Shown here: in pieces, positions 11,395 to 24,974 of the stretch | How positions within the stretch are numbered: the stretch's first letter is position 1 | Layout: each line of letters opens with the position of its first letter | Assembly: GCA_963966185.1 (NCBI GenBank) | Contig: CAWZYM010000106.1 | Coordinates: 62,001 to 126,000 of the forward strand | Reading direction: 5' to 3' | DNA length: 64,000 nucleotides | From: Rhabditoides inermis | Lineage: Eukaryota > Nematoda > Chromadorea > Rhabditida > Rhabditidae | Notes under the pieces: generated by a model | The model's database searches: none | Told to the model about the DNA's origin: nothing | What the model saw: only the letters and a program-made list of their open reading frames with translations | Program-made: the position numbers and the translations under genes

Positions 11395-13232
11395 TCTGAG
11401 CGAACCTATTTTGGCCCATTCACGAAAAAAGCAAATTTATATCAGTTTCGATGTGAAAACAGTCTCTGAATAGTCGGTACCCTTTGCGGCGTTCAAATAT
11501 TCCATCTCCCCCTCGTGAAGCATTGCTCTCTGCGCGACCGCCGGATTACTGAATGTATCGTCCTCTGAGCGAACCTATTTTGGCCCATTCACGAAATAAG
11601 CAAATTTATATCAGTTCCGATGTGAAAACAGTCTCTGAATAGTCGGTACCCTTTGCGGCGTTCAAATATTCCATCTCCACCTCGTGAAGCATTGCTCTCT
11701 GCGCGACCGCCGGATTACTGGATGTATCGTCCTCTGAGCGAACCTATTTTGGCCCATTCACGAAATAAGCAAATTAATATCAGTTCCAATGTGAAAACAG
11801 TCTCTGAATAGTCGGTCTCCTTTGCGGCGTTCGAATATTCCATCTCCCCCTCGTGAAGCATTGCTCTCTGCGCGACCGCCGGATTACTGGATGTATCGTC
11901 CTCTGAGCGAACCTATTTTGGCCCATTCACGAAATAAGCAAATTTATATCAGTTCCGATGTGAAAACAGTCTCTGCATAGTCGGTACCCTTTGCGGCGTT
12001 CAAATATTCCATCTCCCCCTCGTGAAGCATTGCTCTCTGCGCGACCGCCGGATTACTGGATGTATCGTCCTCTGAGCGAACCTATTTTGGCCCATTCACG
12101 AAATAAGCAAATTAATATCAGTTCCGATGTGAAAACAGTCTCTGAATAGTCGGTACCCTTTGCGGCGTTCAAATATTCCATCTCCCCCTCGTGAAGCATT
12201 GCTCTCTGCGCGACCGCCGGATTACTGGATGTATCGTTCTCTGAGCGAACCTATTTTGGCCCATTCACGAAATAAGCAAATTTATATCAGTTCCGACGTG
12301 AAAACAGTCTCTGAATAGTCGGTACCCTTTGCGGCGTTCAAATACTCCATCTCCCCATCGTGAAGCATTGCTCTGTGCGCGACCGCCGGATTACTGGATG
12401 TATCGTCCTCTGAGCGAACCTATTTTGGCCCATTCACGAAATAAGCAAATTTATATCAGTTCCGATGTGAAAACAGTCTCTGAATAGTCGGTACCCTTTG
12501 CGGCGTTCAAATACTCCATCTCCCCCTCGTGAAGCATTGCTCTCTGCGCGACCGCCGGATTACTGGATGTATCGTCCTCTGAGCGAACCTATTTTGGCCC
12601 ATTCACGAAATAAGCAAAATTATATCAGTTCCGATGTGAAAACAATCTCTGAATAGTCGGTACCCTTTGCGGCGTTCAATTATTCCATCTCCCCCTCGTG
12701 AAGCATTGCTCTCTGCGCGACCGCCGGATTACTGGATGTATCGTCCTCTGAGCGAACCTATTTTGGCCCAATCACGAAATAAGCAATTTTATATCAGTTC
12801 CGATGTGAAAACAGTCTCTGAATAGCCGGTACCCTTTGCGGCGTTTAAATATTCCATCTCCCCCTCGTGAAGCATTGCTCTCTGCGCGACCGCCGAATTA
12901 CTGGATGTATCGTCCTCTGAGCGAACCTATTTTGGCCCATTCACGAAATAGGCAAAATTATATCAGTTCCGATGTGAAAACAGTCTCTGAATAGTCGGTA
13001 CCCTTTGCGGCGTTCAAATATTTCATCTCCCCCTCGTGAAGCATTGCTCTCTGCGCGACCGCCGGATTACTGGATGTATCGTCCTCTGAGCGAACCTATT
13101 TTGGCCCATTCACGAAATAAGCAAATTTATATCAGTTCCGATGTGAAAACAGTCTCTGATAAGTCGGTACCCTTTGCGGCGTTCAAATATTCCATCTCCC
13201 CCTCGTGAAGCATTGCTCTCTGCGCGACCGCC
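11395..13232 (+). repeat. 169-bp satellite array, about 11 copies
   Basis: The word agtctctgaatagtcgg recurs at 11461, 11630 and 11799, a period of 169 bp. Each unit holds gcgaacctattttggcccat, tatcagttccgatgtgaaaa, cctttgcggcgttcaaatat and ctctctgcgcgaccgccgga. 169 is not a multiple of three, so the small open frames in it change phase each unit and are not genes. The array is cut at about 13232 by the duplication junction. Confidence 0.95.
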
Positions 13233-14770
13233 GTGCTTGGGCGAAGGAGTGGCAACTGCAACTAGCTATCTCCAAGTGTCAGACCATTCACATTGGTTCG
13301 CGCAACCCCCGCACTATATATACTTTAGATGGCTCTCCACTTACTGTCTCTGACCTAGGTCTCTCTGTCACACCCACTATTCCCCCGTCCACGAACGCCG
13401 CGCCAGGTTAGCCATGAGGAGAGCACGCTTGCTCGCTCGCTCAGTCACATCAAACAATAAGTCAATTCTCATGAAGTTGTATAAGTGTTATGTTCTCCCT
13501 ATCTTGGATTTCGCTTGCCCAGTATGGAATCCGTACCTCAAAAAGGATATACGTGCAATAGAGAAAGTGCAACAGTATTGGACTCGCATAGTATTCTATC
13601 GTTGTTACCCAGACAGTGGCTATCCCCAGTCAATGCCTTCCTACGAGTTCCGATTGCGCATTCTTGATCTCAAAACACTCACTGAGCGCCGCGCGTCTCA
13701 CGATCTCACTCTCTCGTTCAAAATGCTAAAGGGTGAGACAGCCGCTCGATTTTCGCAGTATTTCAAGTACAAACCAACACATGGTAAACAAGGGTCTTTT
13801 GGACTACAGATCCCCTTCACACTCAACACAATACGTTTCAATTATTTCACGCTTCGCGTCGCAAGACATATAATTATTCTAAAGAAATCTCATCCCCTCA
13901 TTTTTAAATCACGGAAATCATTACACTTTCGCAACAAGCTCTCTGAAATCAATCTATCTAAGCAACTTAATTTGTTTCTGTAATATTTTAAGCACAGTAG
14001 TACATGTTGGTGAGTCATGAATTCGGTGGATACTCTATCCACTGACTGGTGCTCTTCAATCCGTTTGCTCAATACACTTCCCGCTATCGCTGCCAATGCC
14101 CGAGGAGTACAACATCCTAGCACCTTTGTCGCGCCGTTCGAGCCACACAAGTGTTCCCGCACACACTCTCTCCCTGCCACATCTATGAGCACACCAGAAC
14201 CAGACCCACACACACACTAGACGCCCATCTACTCTTGCACTGCTTATACTTTTTCCCTTCCCCTCCCTTCAATTAATCCTATTCTAAACCTTTTTTTGTC
14301 GCACTCTACATGTGATTTGTTGTGATATGGATGCTTTTGTCTAGTGCAAGCCTCGCGGCTTCGCAAGTGGTTTCCTCCACCGCTCCTGTCCCTCCCGCGG
14401 GCTTGATGAAAGCGTTCCCCTATCTACGATGAAACCTGTATTGTGCAGTAGTCAATTGTTCATACTATTTTTTTGGGAGGTTCGTCGTAATCATTTCTCA
14501 TACATCTTTGATTGCTCATATTTTTGTGTGACGCGGATATCATTCTGCAATAAATTATTATTATCTCTCTACTCGGTCGAGCTGTGGTGTGTTGAATATT
14601 ATTCCATTTCGAATTCAATTTGGATCACAACGGCGCCAATTTTTCGTGTAGTATAATTTCTCTTATCGTTTCTAACTGATGTTCTCTAATTCGCTTATCG
14701 CTTATGGCCTAATCGTTTAACATTTCTCTATATTTAAGGCTGCTGTTGTCGAAGATGAACAAAATCAAAT
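13233..14770 (+). mobile_element. CR1-like LINE, third copy, 3' part only
   Basis: This starts abruptly inside the RT coding region at the duplication junction and repeats 5365-6905. It includes the C-terminal block at 13414-13983 (189 codons, one Lys for Arg change at THGKQG) and the 3' end. Compared with the first copy it has a 7-bp insertion near 14529 (gacgcgg) and lacks about 8 bp near 14740. Confidence 0.88.
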
Positions 14771-15053
14771 CAAATCAAGGTTAGATAAATTGATGAATGG
14801 ATTGATTGATTGATGGATGAATGAAAGAGAGAGTGAGAGAAGAAGCTCCCTCATGCACTTGTTCCTATCCACCGTTCCCTTATAAATAATTCATTTTGCC
14901 AACACGATCGATTATCCGTTCGTTTAAAGAATTACAGAATTGCAGATGTACAAATTTACGGTTTTACAGATTTATAGATTCCTCTCGCCGGCATTATAGG
15001 ACAGTCGGTCTCACACTGCTTCCGGACACATGAAACACTGCATCGAAATCGAA

Positions 15054-16640
15054 ATCTCTTCTGTCTACTGTCACGTCTCCGCATCGGTCGCCACACTTTT
15101 CTAGAAACAGTTCGATGATCTCTTCTGTCTACTGTCACGTCTCCGCATCGGTCGCCACACTTTTCTAGAAACAGTTCGATGCTCTCTTCTGTCTACTGTC
15201 ACGTCTCCGCATTGGTCGCGACACTTTTCTAGAAACAGTTCGATGCTCTCTTCTGTCTACTGTCACGTCTCCGCATCGGTCGCCACACTTTTCTAGAAAC
15301 AGTTCGATGCTCTCTTCTGTCTACTGTCACGTCTCCGCATCGGTCGCGACACTTTTCTAGAAACAGTTCGATGATCTCTTCTGTCTACTGTCACGTCTCC
15401 GCATCGGTCGCGACACTTTTCTAGAAACAGTTCGATGCTGTCTTCTGTCTACTGTCACGTCTCCGCATCGGTCGCGACACTTTTCTAGAAACAGTTCGAT
15501 GCTCTCTTCTGTCTACTGTCACGTCTCCGCATCGGTCGCGACACTTTTCTAGAAACAGTTCGATGATCTCTTCTGTCTACTGTCACGTCTCCGCATCGGT
15601 CGCGACACTTTTCTAGAAACAGTTCGATGCTGTCTTCTGTCTACTGTCACGTCTCCGCGTCGGTCGCGACACTTTTCTAGAAACAGTTCGATGCTCTCTT
15701 CTGTCTACTGTCACGTCTCCGCATTGGTCGCCACACTTTTCTAGAAACAGTTCGATGCTCTCTTCTGTCTACTGTCACGTCTCCGCGTCGGTCGCGACAC
15801 TTTTCTAGAAACAGTTCGATGCTCTCTTCTGTCTACTGTCACGTCTCCGCGTCGGTCGCGACACTTTTCTAGAAACAGTTCGATGCTCTCTTCTGTCTAC
15901 TGTCACGTCTCCGCATTGGTCGCGACACTTTTCTAGAAACAGTTCGATGCTCTCTTCTGTCTACTGTCACGTCTCCGCATTGGTCGCGACACTTTTCTAG
16001 AAACAGTTCGATGCTCTCTTCTGTCTACTGTCACGTCTCCGCATTGGTCGCGACACTTTTCTAGAAACAGTTCGATGCTCTCTTCTGTCTACTGTCACGT
16101 CTCCGCATTGGTCGCGACACTTTTCTAGAAACAGTTCGATGCTCTCTTCTGTCTACTGTCACGTCTCCGCATTGGTCGCGACACTTTTCTAGAAACAGTT
16201 CGATGCTCTCTTCTGTCTACTGTCACGTCTCCGCATCGGTCGCGACACTTTTCTAGAAACAGTTCGATGCTCTCTTCTGTCTACTGCACGTCTCCGCGTC
16301 GGTCGCGACACTTTTCTAGAAACAGTTCGATGCTCTCTTCTGTCTACTGTCACGTCTCCGCATTGGTCGCGACACTTTTCTAGAAACAGTTCGATGCTCT
16401 CTTCTGTCTACTGTCACGTCTCCGCATTGGTCGCGACACTTTTCTAGAAACAGTTCGATGCTCTCTTCTGTCTACTGTCACGTCTCCGCATCGGTCGCGA
16501 CACTTTTCTAGAAACAGTTCGATGCTCTCTTCTGTCTACTGCACGTCTCCGCGTCGGTCGCGACACTTTTCTAGAAACAGTTCGATGCTCTCTTCTGTCT
16601 ACTGTCACGTCTCCGCATTGGTCGCGACAACTTTCTAGAG
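15054..16640 (+). repeat. 64-bp minisatellite array, about 25 copies (unit 2)
   Basis: Same repeat as 7187-8575, with three extra 64-bp units. The extra units lie near the left end (about 15180-15370), where catcggtcgcc and cattggtcgcg variants alternate, so the array grew there after duplication. The right part matches unit 1 almost base for base, including the two one-base-short units. Confidence 0.95.
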
Positions 16641-17410
16641 ACAGTACTATTATCTCTTTTGCCCACTTTCACTCTCAAATTGCACTCTCACATTATGATT
16701 TTTTGTCTTTAATCACAGTCTTCGTAATTTGGAATGAGTCTTGTACTTGATGCTCACCTCACTTCCATTCTTTACTGAACTGCTCAAAAGACTACGCGTT
16801 TTTCAGGATTAACGAGAGCATAACAGTCTCGGTAAAACATTGTTCGATTAACAAACAAAGAAAGTATAAATATATATCTACAATGCAGTGACCTTTTCAT
16901 GCGACGGCTGACAGAAAACACGCCGGCTGGCGCGCCCCTAACATAATCTGCGCTTGCCCAGGTCGTTGAACCTGTACATACGAACCCAATCTGTGAGAAA
17001 GAGAGCGAGAGTGATCCAGTGGCTCAGCCCACTGAGCAGGTCGTTGAACCTGTACATACGAGCCCGATCTGTGAGAAAGAGAGCGAGAGTGATCCAGTGG
17101 CTCAGCCCACTGAGCAGGTCGTTGAACCTGTACATACGAACCCGTAGTACCGCTCGTGATTGAAACTATAGTACCGCTCGTGATTGAAACATATATTCTC
17201 TCATTATAGATGAATTTGTTCGATTACAATGTTATTATGATATATGCAGTGTGAGTGTGTGATGATATACAAATTAATAAAACTTTGCCATTAACATATT
17301 TATTCACACATGGCTGAACAAAAACACAAACAAACGTAGTATGAAATAGAAAGACAATGAAAGTTTTTTTGTACAACACTATGTATCCTATCAGTCACTG
17401 TGTTTAATAC

Positions 17411-17470
<60 letters not shown>

Positions 17471-18390
17471 CACATACAATGACCTCGTTGTCACAGCTGA
17501 AAGAAATTACGCTGGTGGGCGCCCCCTAACTGTTGTGCGCATGTTTGAAGTAGTTTGGAAAAGGTTTGAAGTTGGTTTGATTATCACAAAACATTATCTA
17601 CTGACTGAACTTGTCTTGCAAGACTTTCCTTGTCTTTTCCAATCTTCAACTCTTCAACGTGGAAGTTATTCGTTGAAGCTATAAAATTTCTCTCTTTTTT
17701 AATGAATCAATCTAATATTGATTTTATTTAAACGTGTTTCTATTGAACAAACGCACCACTGTGTGGATATGGGTAAGTAATTGCGAATACCAACTAATTG
17801 GTATCGATCTGTTGACCTCGCGGCTGGTAGCGATCAATCCGGAGGGCGCGCCCCCAGCAAGTAACGCGCGCTCAAAAGTTATCTAATACGATATGAAGAC
17901 AAGGTCCGATCGATTTGAAATTTTTATAGAAGGGCTTTTCTGCACGACTTTTTGATAATTGAAACAAGTTTCTATACTCGCTTTTACGAAATCTATCTTC
18001 TATTCAATTTTTATAGAAACCAAAGTTCATGAATTTTGGGTGCATTTTGAGTACTTTCCCCTATTTGGGCATGAAGATGAGGTCACAGTCGGCTGGTATC
18101 GCGGCTATCGATTTTTCTAGGCCGATTCACCTACCCTACAAGTTTTGTTCGATTTGAAGCATTTTGAAAATTTTCCATAGTTAAGAGATTAGGTGATCAC
18201 TATGATCAGAAGATCTCTATTGACGAGATATTTGGGATTTTGCGTTCTCAGGTATTGAAGAAACTTTCTAGAAGAAATCAGTAAATAGGGTAAATTTTGA
18301 AAAGAGATATCTCTCCGGAAGGACGGACAGACGGTAGCAATGTCAGAGATATTTTCAAAGTTGTTCATATGAGTCTGTAGTTCGATTTGA
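16641..18390 (+). mobile_element. Conserved non-coding tail of a Helentron-like element (unit 2)
   Basis: Second copy of 8576-11060 without the 735-bp segment. It contains the 78-bp tandem repeat (about 16959-17141), an (AT)n run (about 17415-17467), and the blocks ggcatgaagatgaggtcaca and gatatctctccggaagga. No credible gene. Confidence 0.65.
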
Positions 18391-18721
18391 AGTATATTAT
18401 ATTACAATATTGTTTAGTTTGTTTCAATATCTTCATGCGTTTTCGAGATATGCGCGCCTAAAGCGCGCGGTCTGGTGCGCGCGCGGCACAGAAATCAGAC
18501 AGAGAGGGTCAGAGAGGTTAGGCTCCGCCCACTTTTCGGCTTACAGAATGTAGTTTTTGTATAAAAATGTGTGACTCGGCACAACGCCGCCTTTCGGGAA
18601 TAGCACTACTAGATGTAACTTTTCGCGACGAATTCAACGGCGTGCGTCGTTTGAGACGGCGTTATGCCGGAAAAATTGTGCCATCTAAGCCCCACCCCCT
18701 CGACATCCCCTCTGAGCTACT

Positions 18722-21497
18722 TCTGAGCGAACCTATTTTGGCCCATTCACGAAAAAAGCAAATTTATATCAGTTTCGATGTGAAAACAGTCTCTGAATAG
18801 TCGGTACCCTTTGCGGCGTTCAAATATTCCATCTCCCCCTCGTGAAACATTGCTCTCTGCGCGACCGCCGGATTACTGAATGTATCGTCCTCTGAGCGAA
18901 CCTATTTTGGCCCATTCACGAAATAAGCAAATTTATATCAGTTCCGATGTGAAAACAGTCTCTGAATAGTCGGTACCCTTTGCGGCGTTCAAATATTCCA
19001 TCTCCACCTCGTGAAGCATTGCTCTCTGCGCGACCGCCGGATTACTGGATGTATCGTCCTCTGAGCGAACCTATTTTGGCCCATTCACGAAATAAGCAAA
19101 TTAATATCAGTTCCAATGTGAAAACAGTCTCTGAATAGTCGGTCTCCTTTGCGGCGTTCGAATATTCCATCTCCCCCTCGTGAAGCATTGCTCTCTGCGC
19201 GACCGCCGGATTACTGGATGTATCGTCCTCTGAGCGAACCTATTTTGGCCCATTCACGAAATAAGCAAATTTATATCAGTTCCGATGTGAAAACAGTCTC
19301 TGCATAGTCGGTACCCTTTGCGGCGTTCAAATATTCCATCTCCCCCTCGTGAAGCATTGCTCTCTGCGCGACCGCCGGATTACTGGATGTATCGTCCTCT
19401 GAGCGAACCTATTTTGGCCCATTCACGAAATAAGCAAATTAATATCAGTTCCGATGTGAAAACAGTCTCTGAATAGTCGGTACCCTTTGCGGCGTTCAAA
19501 TATTCCATCTCCCCCTCGTGAAGCATTGCTCTCTGCGCGACCGCCGGATTACTGGATGTATCGTTCTCTGAGCGAACCTATTTTGGCCCATTCACGAAAT
19601 AAGCAAATTTATATCAGTTCCGACGTGAAAACAGTCTCTGAATAGTCGGTACCCTTTGCGGCGTTCAAATACTCCATCTCCCCCTCGTGAAGCATTGCTC
19701 TCTGCGCGACCGCCGGATTACTGGATGTATCGTCCTCTGAGCGAACCTATTTTGGCCCAATCACGAAATAAGCAATTTTATATCAGTTCCGATGTGAAAA
19801 CAGTCTCTGAATAGCCGGTACCCTTTGCGGCGTTTAAATATTCCATCTCCCCCTCGTGAAGCATTGCTCTCTGCGCGACCGCCGAATTACTGGATGTATC
19901 GTCCTCTGAGCGAACCTATTTTGGCCCATTCACGAAATAGGCAAAATTATATCAGTTCCGATGTGAAAACAGTCTCTGAATAGTCGGTACCCTTTGCGGC
20001 GTTCAAATATTTCATCTCCCCCTCGTGAAGCATTGCTCTCTGCGCGACCGCCGGATTACTGGATGTATCGTCCTCTGAGCGAACCTATTTTGGCCCATTC
20101 ACGAAATAAGCAAATTTATATCAGTTCCGATGTGAAAACAGTCTCTGATAAGTCGGTACCCTTTGCGGCGTTCAAATATTCCATCTCCCCCTCGTGAAGC
20201 ATTGCTCTCTGCGCGACCGCCGGATTACTGGATGTATCGTTCTCTGAGCGAACCTATTTTGGCCCATTCACGAAATAAGCAAATTTATATCAGTTCCGAC
20301 GTGAAAACAGTCTCTGAATAGTCGGTACCCTTTGCGGCGTTCAAATACTCCATCTCCCCCTCGTGAAGCATTGCTCTCTGCGCGACCGCCGGATTACTGG
20401 ATGTATCGTCCTCTGAGCGAACCTATTTTGGCCCATTCACGAAATAAGCAAATTTTCTATCAGTTCCGATGTGAAAACAGTCTCTGAATAGTCGGTACCC
20501 TTTGCGGCGTTCAAATACTCCATCTCCCCCTCGTGAAGCATTGCTCTCTGCGCGACCGCCGGATTACTGGATGTATCGTCCTCTGAGCGAACCTATTTTG
20601 GCCCATTCACGAAATAAGCAAAATTATATCAGTTCCGATGTGAAAACAGTCTCTGAATAGTCGGTACCCTTTGCGGCGTTCAATTATTCCATCTCCCCCT
20701 CGTGAAGCATTGCTCTCTGCGCGACCGCCGGATTACTGGATGTATCGTCCTCTGAGCGAACCTATTTTGGCCCAATCACGAAATAAGCAAATTTATATCA
20801 GTTCCGATGTCAAAACAGTCTCTGAATAGCCGGTACCCTTTGCGGCGTTTAAATACTCCATCTCCCCCTCGTGAAGCATTGCTCTCTGCGCGACCGCCGG
20901 ATTACTGGATGTATCGTCCTCTGAGCGAACCTATTTTGGCCCATTCACGAAATAAGCAAAATTATATCAGTTCCGATGTGAAAACAGTCTCTGAATAGTC
21001 GGTACCCTTTGCGGCGTTCAATTATTCCATCTCCCCCTCGTGAAGCATTGCTCTCTGCGCGACCGCCGGATTACTGGATGTATCGTCCTCTGAGCGAACC
21101 TATTTTGGCCCAATCACGAAATAAGCAAATTTATATCAGTTCCGATGTCAAAACAGTCTCTGAATAGCCGGTACCCTTTGCGGCGTTTAAATATTCCATC
21201 TCCCCCTCGTGAAGCATTGCTCTCTGCGCGACCGCCGGATTACTGGATGTATCGTCCTCTGAGCGAACCTATTTTGGCCCATTCACGAAATAGGCAAAAT
21301 TATATCAGTTCCGATGTGAAAACAGTCTCTGAATAGTCGGTACCCTTTGCGGCGTTCAAATATTTCATCTCCCCCTCGTGAAGCATTGCTCTCTGCGCGA
21401 CCGCCGGATTACTGGATGTATCGTCCTCTGAGCGAACCTATTTTGGCCCATTCACGAAATAAGCAAATTTATATCAGTTCCGATGTGAAAACAGTCA
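18722..21497 (+). repeat. 169-bp satellite array, about 16 copies (unit 2)
   Basis: Same satellite as 11395-13232 but longer. Groups of neighbouring variants (for example caatcacgaaataagc with gaatagccggtacc, and aaatactccatctcc) recur at intervals of several units, near 19750, 20770 and 21110, which suggests expansion by unequal exchange of multi-unit blocks. It ends at gtgaaaacagtcagagagta. Confidence 0.93.
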
Positions 21498-21725
21498 GAG
21501 AGTAGGGGGGTACCGTGGAGGCAATCGATAATGGGCGGAGCTACGGGGGGCGGAGCGTAGAGTGACTCCCCCCTTTAAGCCACGCCCCCTTAAGCCACGC
21601 CCTTTTAAGCACCGCCCCTTTAAGCGCCGCCCCTTTAAGCTCCGCCCTTTTATTCCCCGCCCCTTTCACCCTCCTCACGCTCCGCCCCTTGGAGCCCCGC
21701 CCCTTCCCTCAGGCGCTGTCCCATG
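21498..21725. repeat. GC-box-like short tandem repeat
   Basis: About nine degenerate copies of a 15-18 bp unit like ctttaagccacgcccc, with cgcccc and ttaagc alternating. A longer array of the reverse complement is at 29636-29880. Some copies contain CCGCCC, the SP1-type GC box, but nothing shows promoter use. Confidence 0.7.
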
Positions 21726-22200
21726 AAGCCCCTCCTCCTCGGCTCCTTTGTACTCGCCGCGTCCTTTTGTACCCCGGCCGGCTCGCCGCATGGTCTGACG
21801 GCAGCCGTTCTCTGCGCTCTCCCCGGCCACGCAATCTCTCCCTGCTCTCTCTCATCGCGTGCGAGGCGAGTGATTTTCCCCGCGCGCGAGAGAGAGAGAG
21901 AGAGGGAGGGAGAGAGAGAGAGAGAGACGACCGAAATACAGTTTGACTCACTCATTGACTCACTCCCTCAGGCGTCGCCCTTGCACCTAATCAAATTAAG
22001 CCGCGCCCCTCCTCCCTCAGGCGCTGTCCAATGAATCCCCCTCCCTCTTGTACTCGCCCGTCTAGTCGGCTTGCCGCGGGGTCTGACGCCAGCCACTCTC
22101 TGCACTCTCCCTGGCCACGCAATCTCTCCCCGCTCTCTCATCGCGTGCGAGGCGAGTGATTTTCCCACAGGGCGAGAGAGAGAGAGAGAGATCGAAACCG
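21704..22200 (+). repeat. Direct repeat with period of about 305 bp
   Basis: 21704-21900 and 22012-22195 share ccctcaggcgctgtcc, ggtctgacg, ggccacgcaatctctcc and tcgcgtgcgaggcgagtgat, each followed by a GA run. They are diverged copies. A related inverted piece (gcggcgcctgagggatt) is at about 29571-29590, next to the reverse GC-box array. Confidence 0.7.
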
Positions 22201-22361
22201 ATAGGGGGAAATCGAGATTCGACTCTATTCAAGAAATGCCACAGTGCGAGAGATGGAGCGTGGTAGGCAAAAAAACGAGGTTCGTGTCTTTGAATGTAAT
22301 AAACATACATGCTAATGACGAGAATGACGCCTCTGGCCTAAAGCAATGACGCGCGCGAGTA

Positions 22362-22406
<45 letters not shown>

Positions 22407-22912
22407 ACGCGTAGTAATTCCTTAACCGGGTGATCACACATGACAACACAAATATCAAAAAAGCGTACCTCTCTCTCTCTCTCTTATCCGTGTACAGCTG
22501 TACAGATTCGAAATATAGGTTCACTCGAAAATACGTCTATATGATTAAAACTCATCCTGAAACGAGAGATAAAACGCGTTTGTTGTTGTTGTTATGTGAA
22601 TGATACTACTACTACTACTACTCACCTATTAGCACACATTCACGCCGAAAGTAGTGCCCAGTTGGCTCTCTTAATCATTGTTCAAGTGCGCATCTCTGAA
22701 ATGTAGGCGCTCGAACACTTCGAATACGAAACTCGCTCACTCTTTAGGGGTGGATTACAATCCCGGCTGAAAAAGTTCGAGTCAAGGGCTATCAGATGGC
22801 ACCAAATTCAAATGCGTAATTATGTATTATCAAATGTTATTATTACAAAACGTTTTTTTTCCGTTCTCTCGCCCGAGAGAGAGAGAGATGCTCGTCTGAT
22901 GCAAGTGAAATT
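22201..22912. other. No gene seen; simple repeats
   Basis: This stretch holds a (GA)n run at about 22366-22405, a (CT)n run near 22470 and a (TAC)n run near 22606-22622. I see no gene or repeat homology to the rest of the window. It ends at the outer edge of the large palindrome. Confidence 0.5.
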
Positions 22913-23177
22913 CCGAGGCGTAACAGATAATGCGCGATGGAGAGACAGACAGAAAGAGAGAGAGAGAGAGATGCCGTGTGAGTCACATTGTAGTGTCGCT
23001 ACGGATATGCAGACTGCTTCACGAAAGGAGAAGAAGATGAATGCGTCAACATTTTATTTGTCTTCACAAGTAAACAATTGTTCAAGCAATGCGAATATAA
23101 ACCTTTTCGATAGAGTCGATAAACAAACGTGTTTGTCTTTTCGATTGTGCGGTGAGCGGAGATGGAGGCGTTGTCGG

Positions 23178-23639
23178 TCATCTTCTTCTGGCGCAGCGCC
23201 TTGCGGGCGGCTGCAGGCTCGCAAGGCTGATAGCTCTTGACTCGCACTTCTTCTTTTCTGCTGCTTTATATTGTTGTGTGTTATCACGCATGTGTGTTAT
23301 CACGCATAACAACATTTCCCGCATCCATGCGTGCATTCTCGTCATTCTCGGCAGTGTCCTCCTCCTCCTACTCTTGCTCCGCTCAGCATCCGCTTCGTCC
23401 ACCTTCTCCTCCTAGTCCTGCTCCTTCTGCTCTTTTTCGTGCTGCACATTCTGCTGCTTCTCTACATCCTTCTCCTCGCTCTGCTCCTCCTGCTTTACCG
23501 AAACCGACGGCTCATCAAAAACGGCCATTTCTTCGACAGGTGCGCTCTCGTCGGCGGGGGAATGGAAAGGGGTTCGAAATAAAGAACATGGTTTGACAAA
23601 TGTAAGACTAAGATGCAACGTATTTATCTCGACAGTCAA
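23178..23639 (-). pseudogene. Charged-protein fragment (left arm), unknown
   Basis: Read on the minus strand. An acidic, Lys/Gln-rich stretch (KQEEQSEEKDVEKQQ) is followed after one in-frame stop by a basic stretch (SKSRRRRTLPRM) and, further on, an Ala/Arg-rich part. The charge pattern and the in-frame continuation past the stop suggest a former coding region, possibly a structural or DNA-binding protein of the element, but I recognise no family. Its twin is 34938-35399 on the plus strand. Confidence 0.35.
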
Positions 23640-24974
23640 ATCAGTTTGGGGTAGACCATGTCGAACATCTGGGCGAACATCGCTAGCGCAAGGTGGAGCG
23701 CTGCATTATTCCACGCGGTACGGCAGGTGGCATGTCTCTCGGTTCTCACTCAGCAGCATCTGCCGGAAGCCGACGAGCTTCTCGTTTTCGATGAAAGTTC
23801 TCGGGATGTTAACTGAAACAGCGAGAATGACTACGTGTACATGCACATTTAAGTAGTATCAAGGTGTGGGACGGGGGCGATTTGGAGAGGGTAGATGAAG
23901 AGAAGAAAGTCGGAGAAAGATGTGTGGAAGGGAAAGAGATGCTCACGTTTCTTTTCATCTGTGAGCCTCTCCACCATGGATAGCTTTCATATGACGCATA
24001 TGACCTGCTCGCTCCATGTCATCATGTCCAACGCGTGTCCTTTGAATATGTATGTATGAATATATACATATATATATATACACCCCCTCCCCTTTTCATC
24101 GTACGGTATTATCTCCGGTCGAACCAGACAATGAGAAAACGACGAGAAAATGGTGCAATATTGACCCCATTTCCCGGTTGTTTTGTCCTGAATTACTCTA
24201 CAAAGAGCCATTTTCAAAATCGAAAAACAAGCGATTCTTAAAATAGATCTTGTACACGACATACCCAAAATTCAACCCTCTAGCACTACTCCGAAGACAG
24301 TTTTTTTTCCAAAACCGTTTTCCACTATTGGAATTCGCTGTTTTAGGTGTTATCGGGTGATATACAATTTAGTTGCACAGTTATCATAATCGGAAAACAA
24401 GCGTTTGTCGGGATTTCTACTGGGAAGCTACTGTGGAAAGCACAAACAAATTGCATTCTCCGAACGGAGTTATATCCAAAACTGGCCGCTGATTTCGGCG
24501 CATTCGCATATAATTTACGGTTTTAAGGAAGTCATTTGCATGCGCTTGCGCCGCGAAGAACGCGCAAGTGAAAAATCTACCTCTGCCGAATGAATTTGGA
24601 CCGGCGATAATGCCATCGAACGGTGTCTGGGTCTGGGAAATTTCAGAAAGGGAAGTGCCGTGCCATGAACGAGGGGACAGCCTATATATGGTAACATCAC
24701 AACCACTATGTGAGAAAAATGAGACACGAGAACACGGACCGTATGACAGCAAGACGACATTCTCTTTTCGTGTGTGATCTACAACCACTACTATCATATG
24801 TTTTTTTCGTTCCTGTTGAAAAGGTCAGCCACCATCGTCTTGCGTGCGTGTCGACTCAACTGGTCAATTACACAAGCACATCATGTAGATCATCCTTTAT
24901 CACAAATCAAAATCGACAAAATGCACTTTTCGCTGAATCGGTGAACTTGTCACACTGTGAATAGCAGACGGATG

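Larger units (their letters stand above)
5365..21497 (+). repeat. Tandem duplication of a 7.9-kb block
   Basis: Unit 1 (about 5365-13232) is followed directly by unit 2 (about 13233-21497). Matching points are offset by 7868 in the LINE part, about 8061 after the minisatellite (three extra 64-bp units in unit 2) and about 7327 after a 735-bp presence/absence segment (9280-10014, only in unit 1). The junction at about 13232 fuses the 169-bp satellite (gcgcgaccgcc) to the middle of the LINE (gtgcttgggcgaagg), with only about 2 bp of shared sequence. Identity is about 99 percent by eye, so the duplication is recent. Confidence 0.88.

Noticed and set aside
11240..21336. Several open frames of 60-80 codons in the 169-bp arrays
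   Set aside because: They repeat with the satellite, change phase each unit because 169 is not a multiple of three, and have no start context or splice pattern.
23237..23596. Leu/Ser/Pro-rich frames on the plus strand in the left arm
   Set aside because: They are the opposite strand of the Glu/Lys-rich stretch at 23178-23639.
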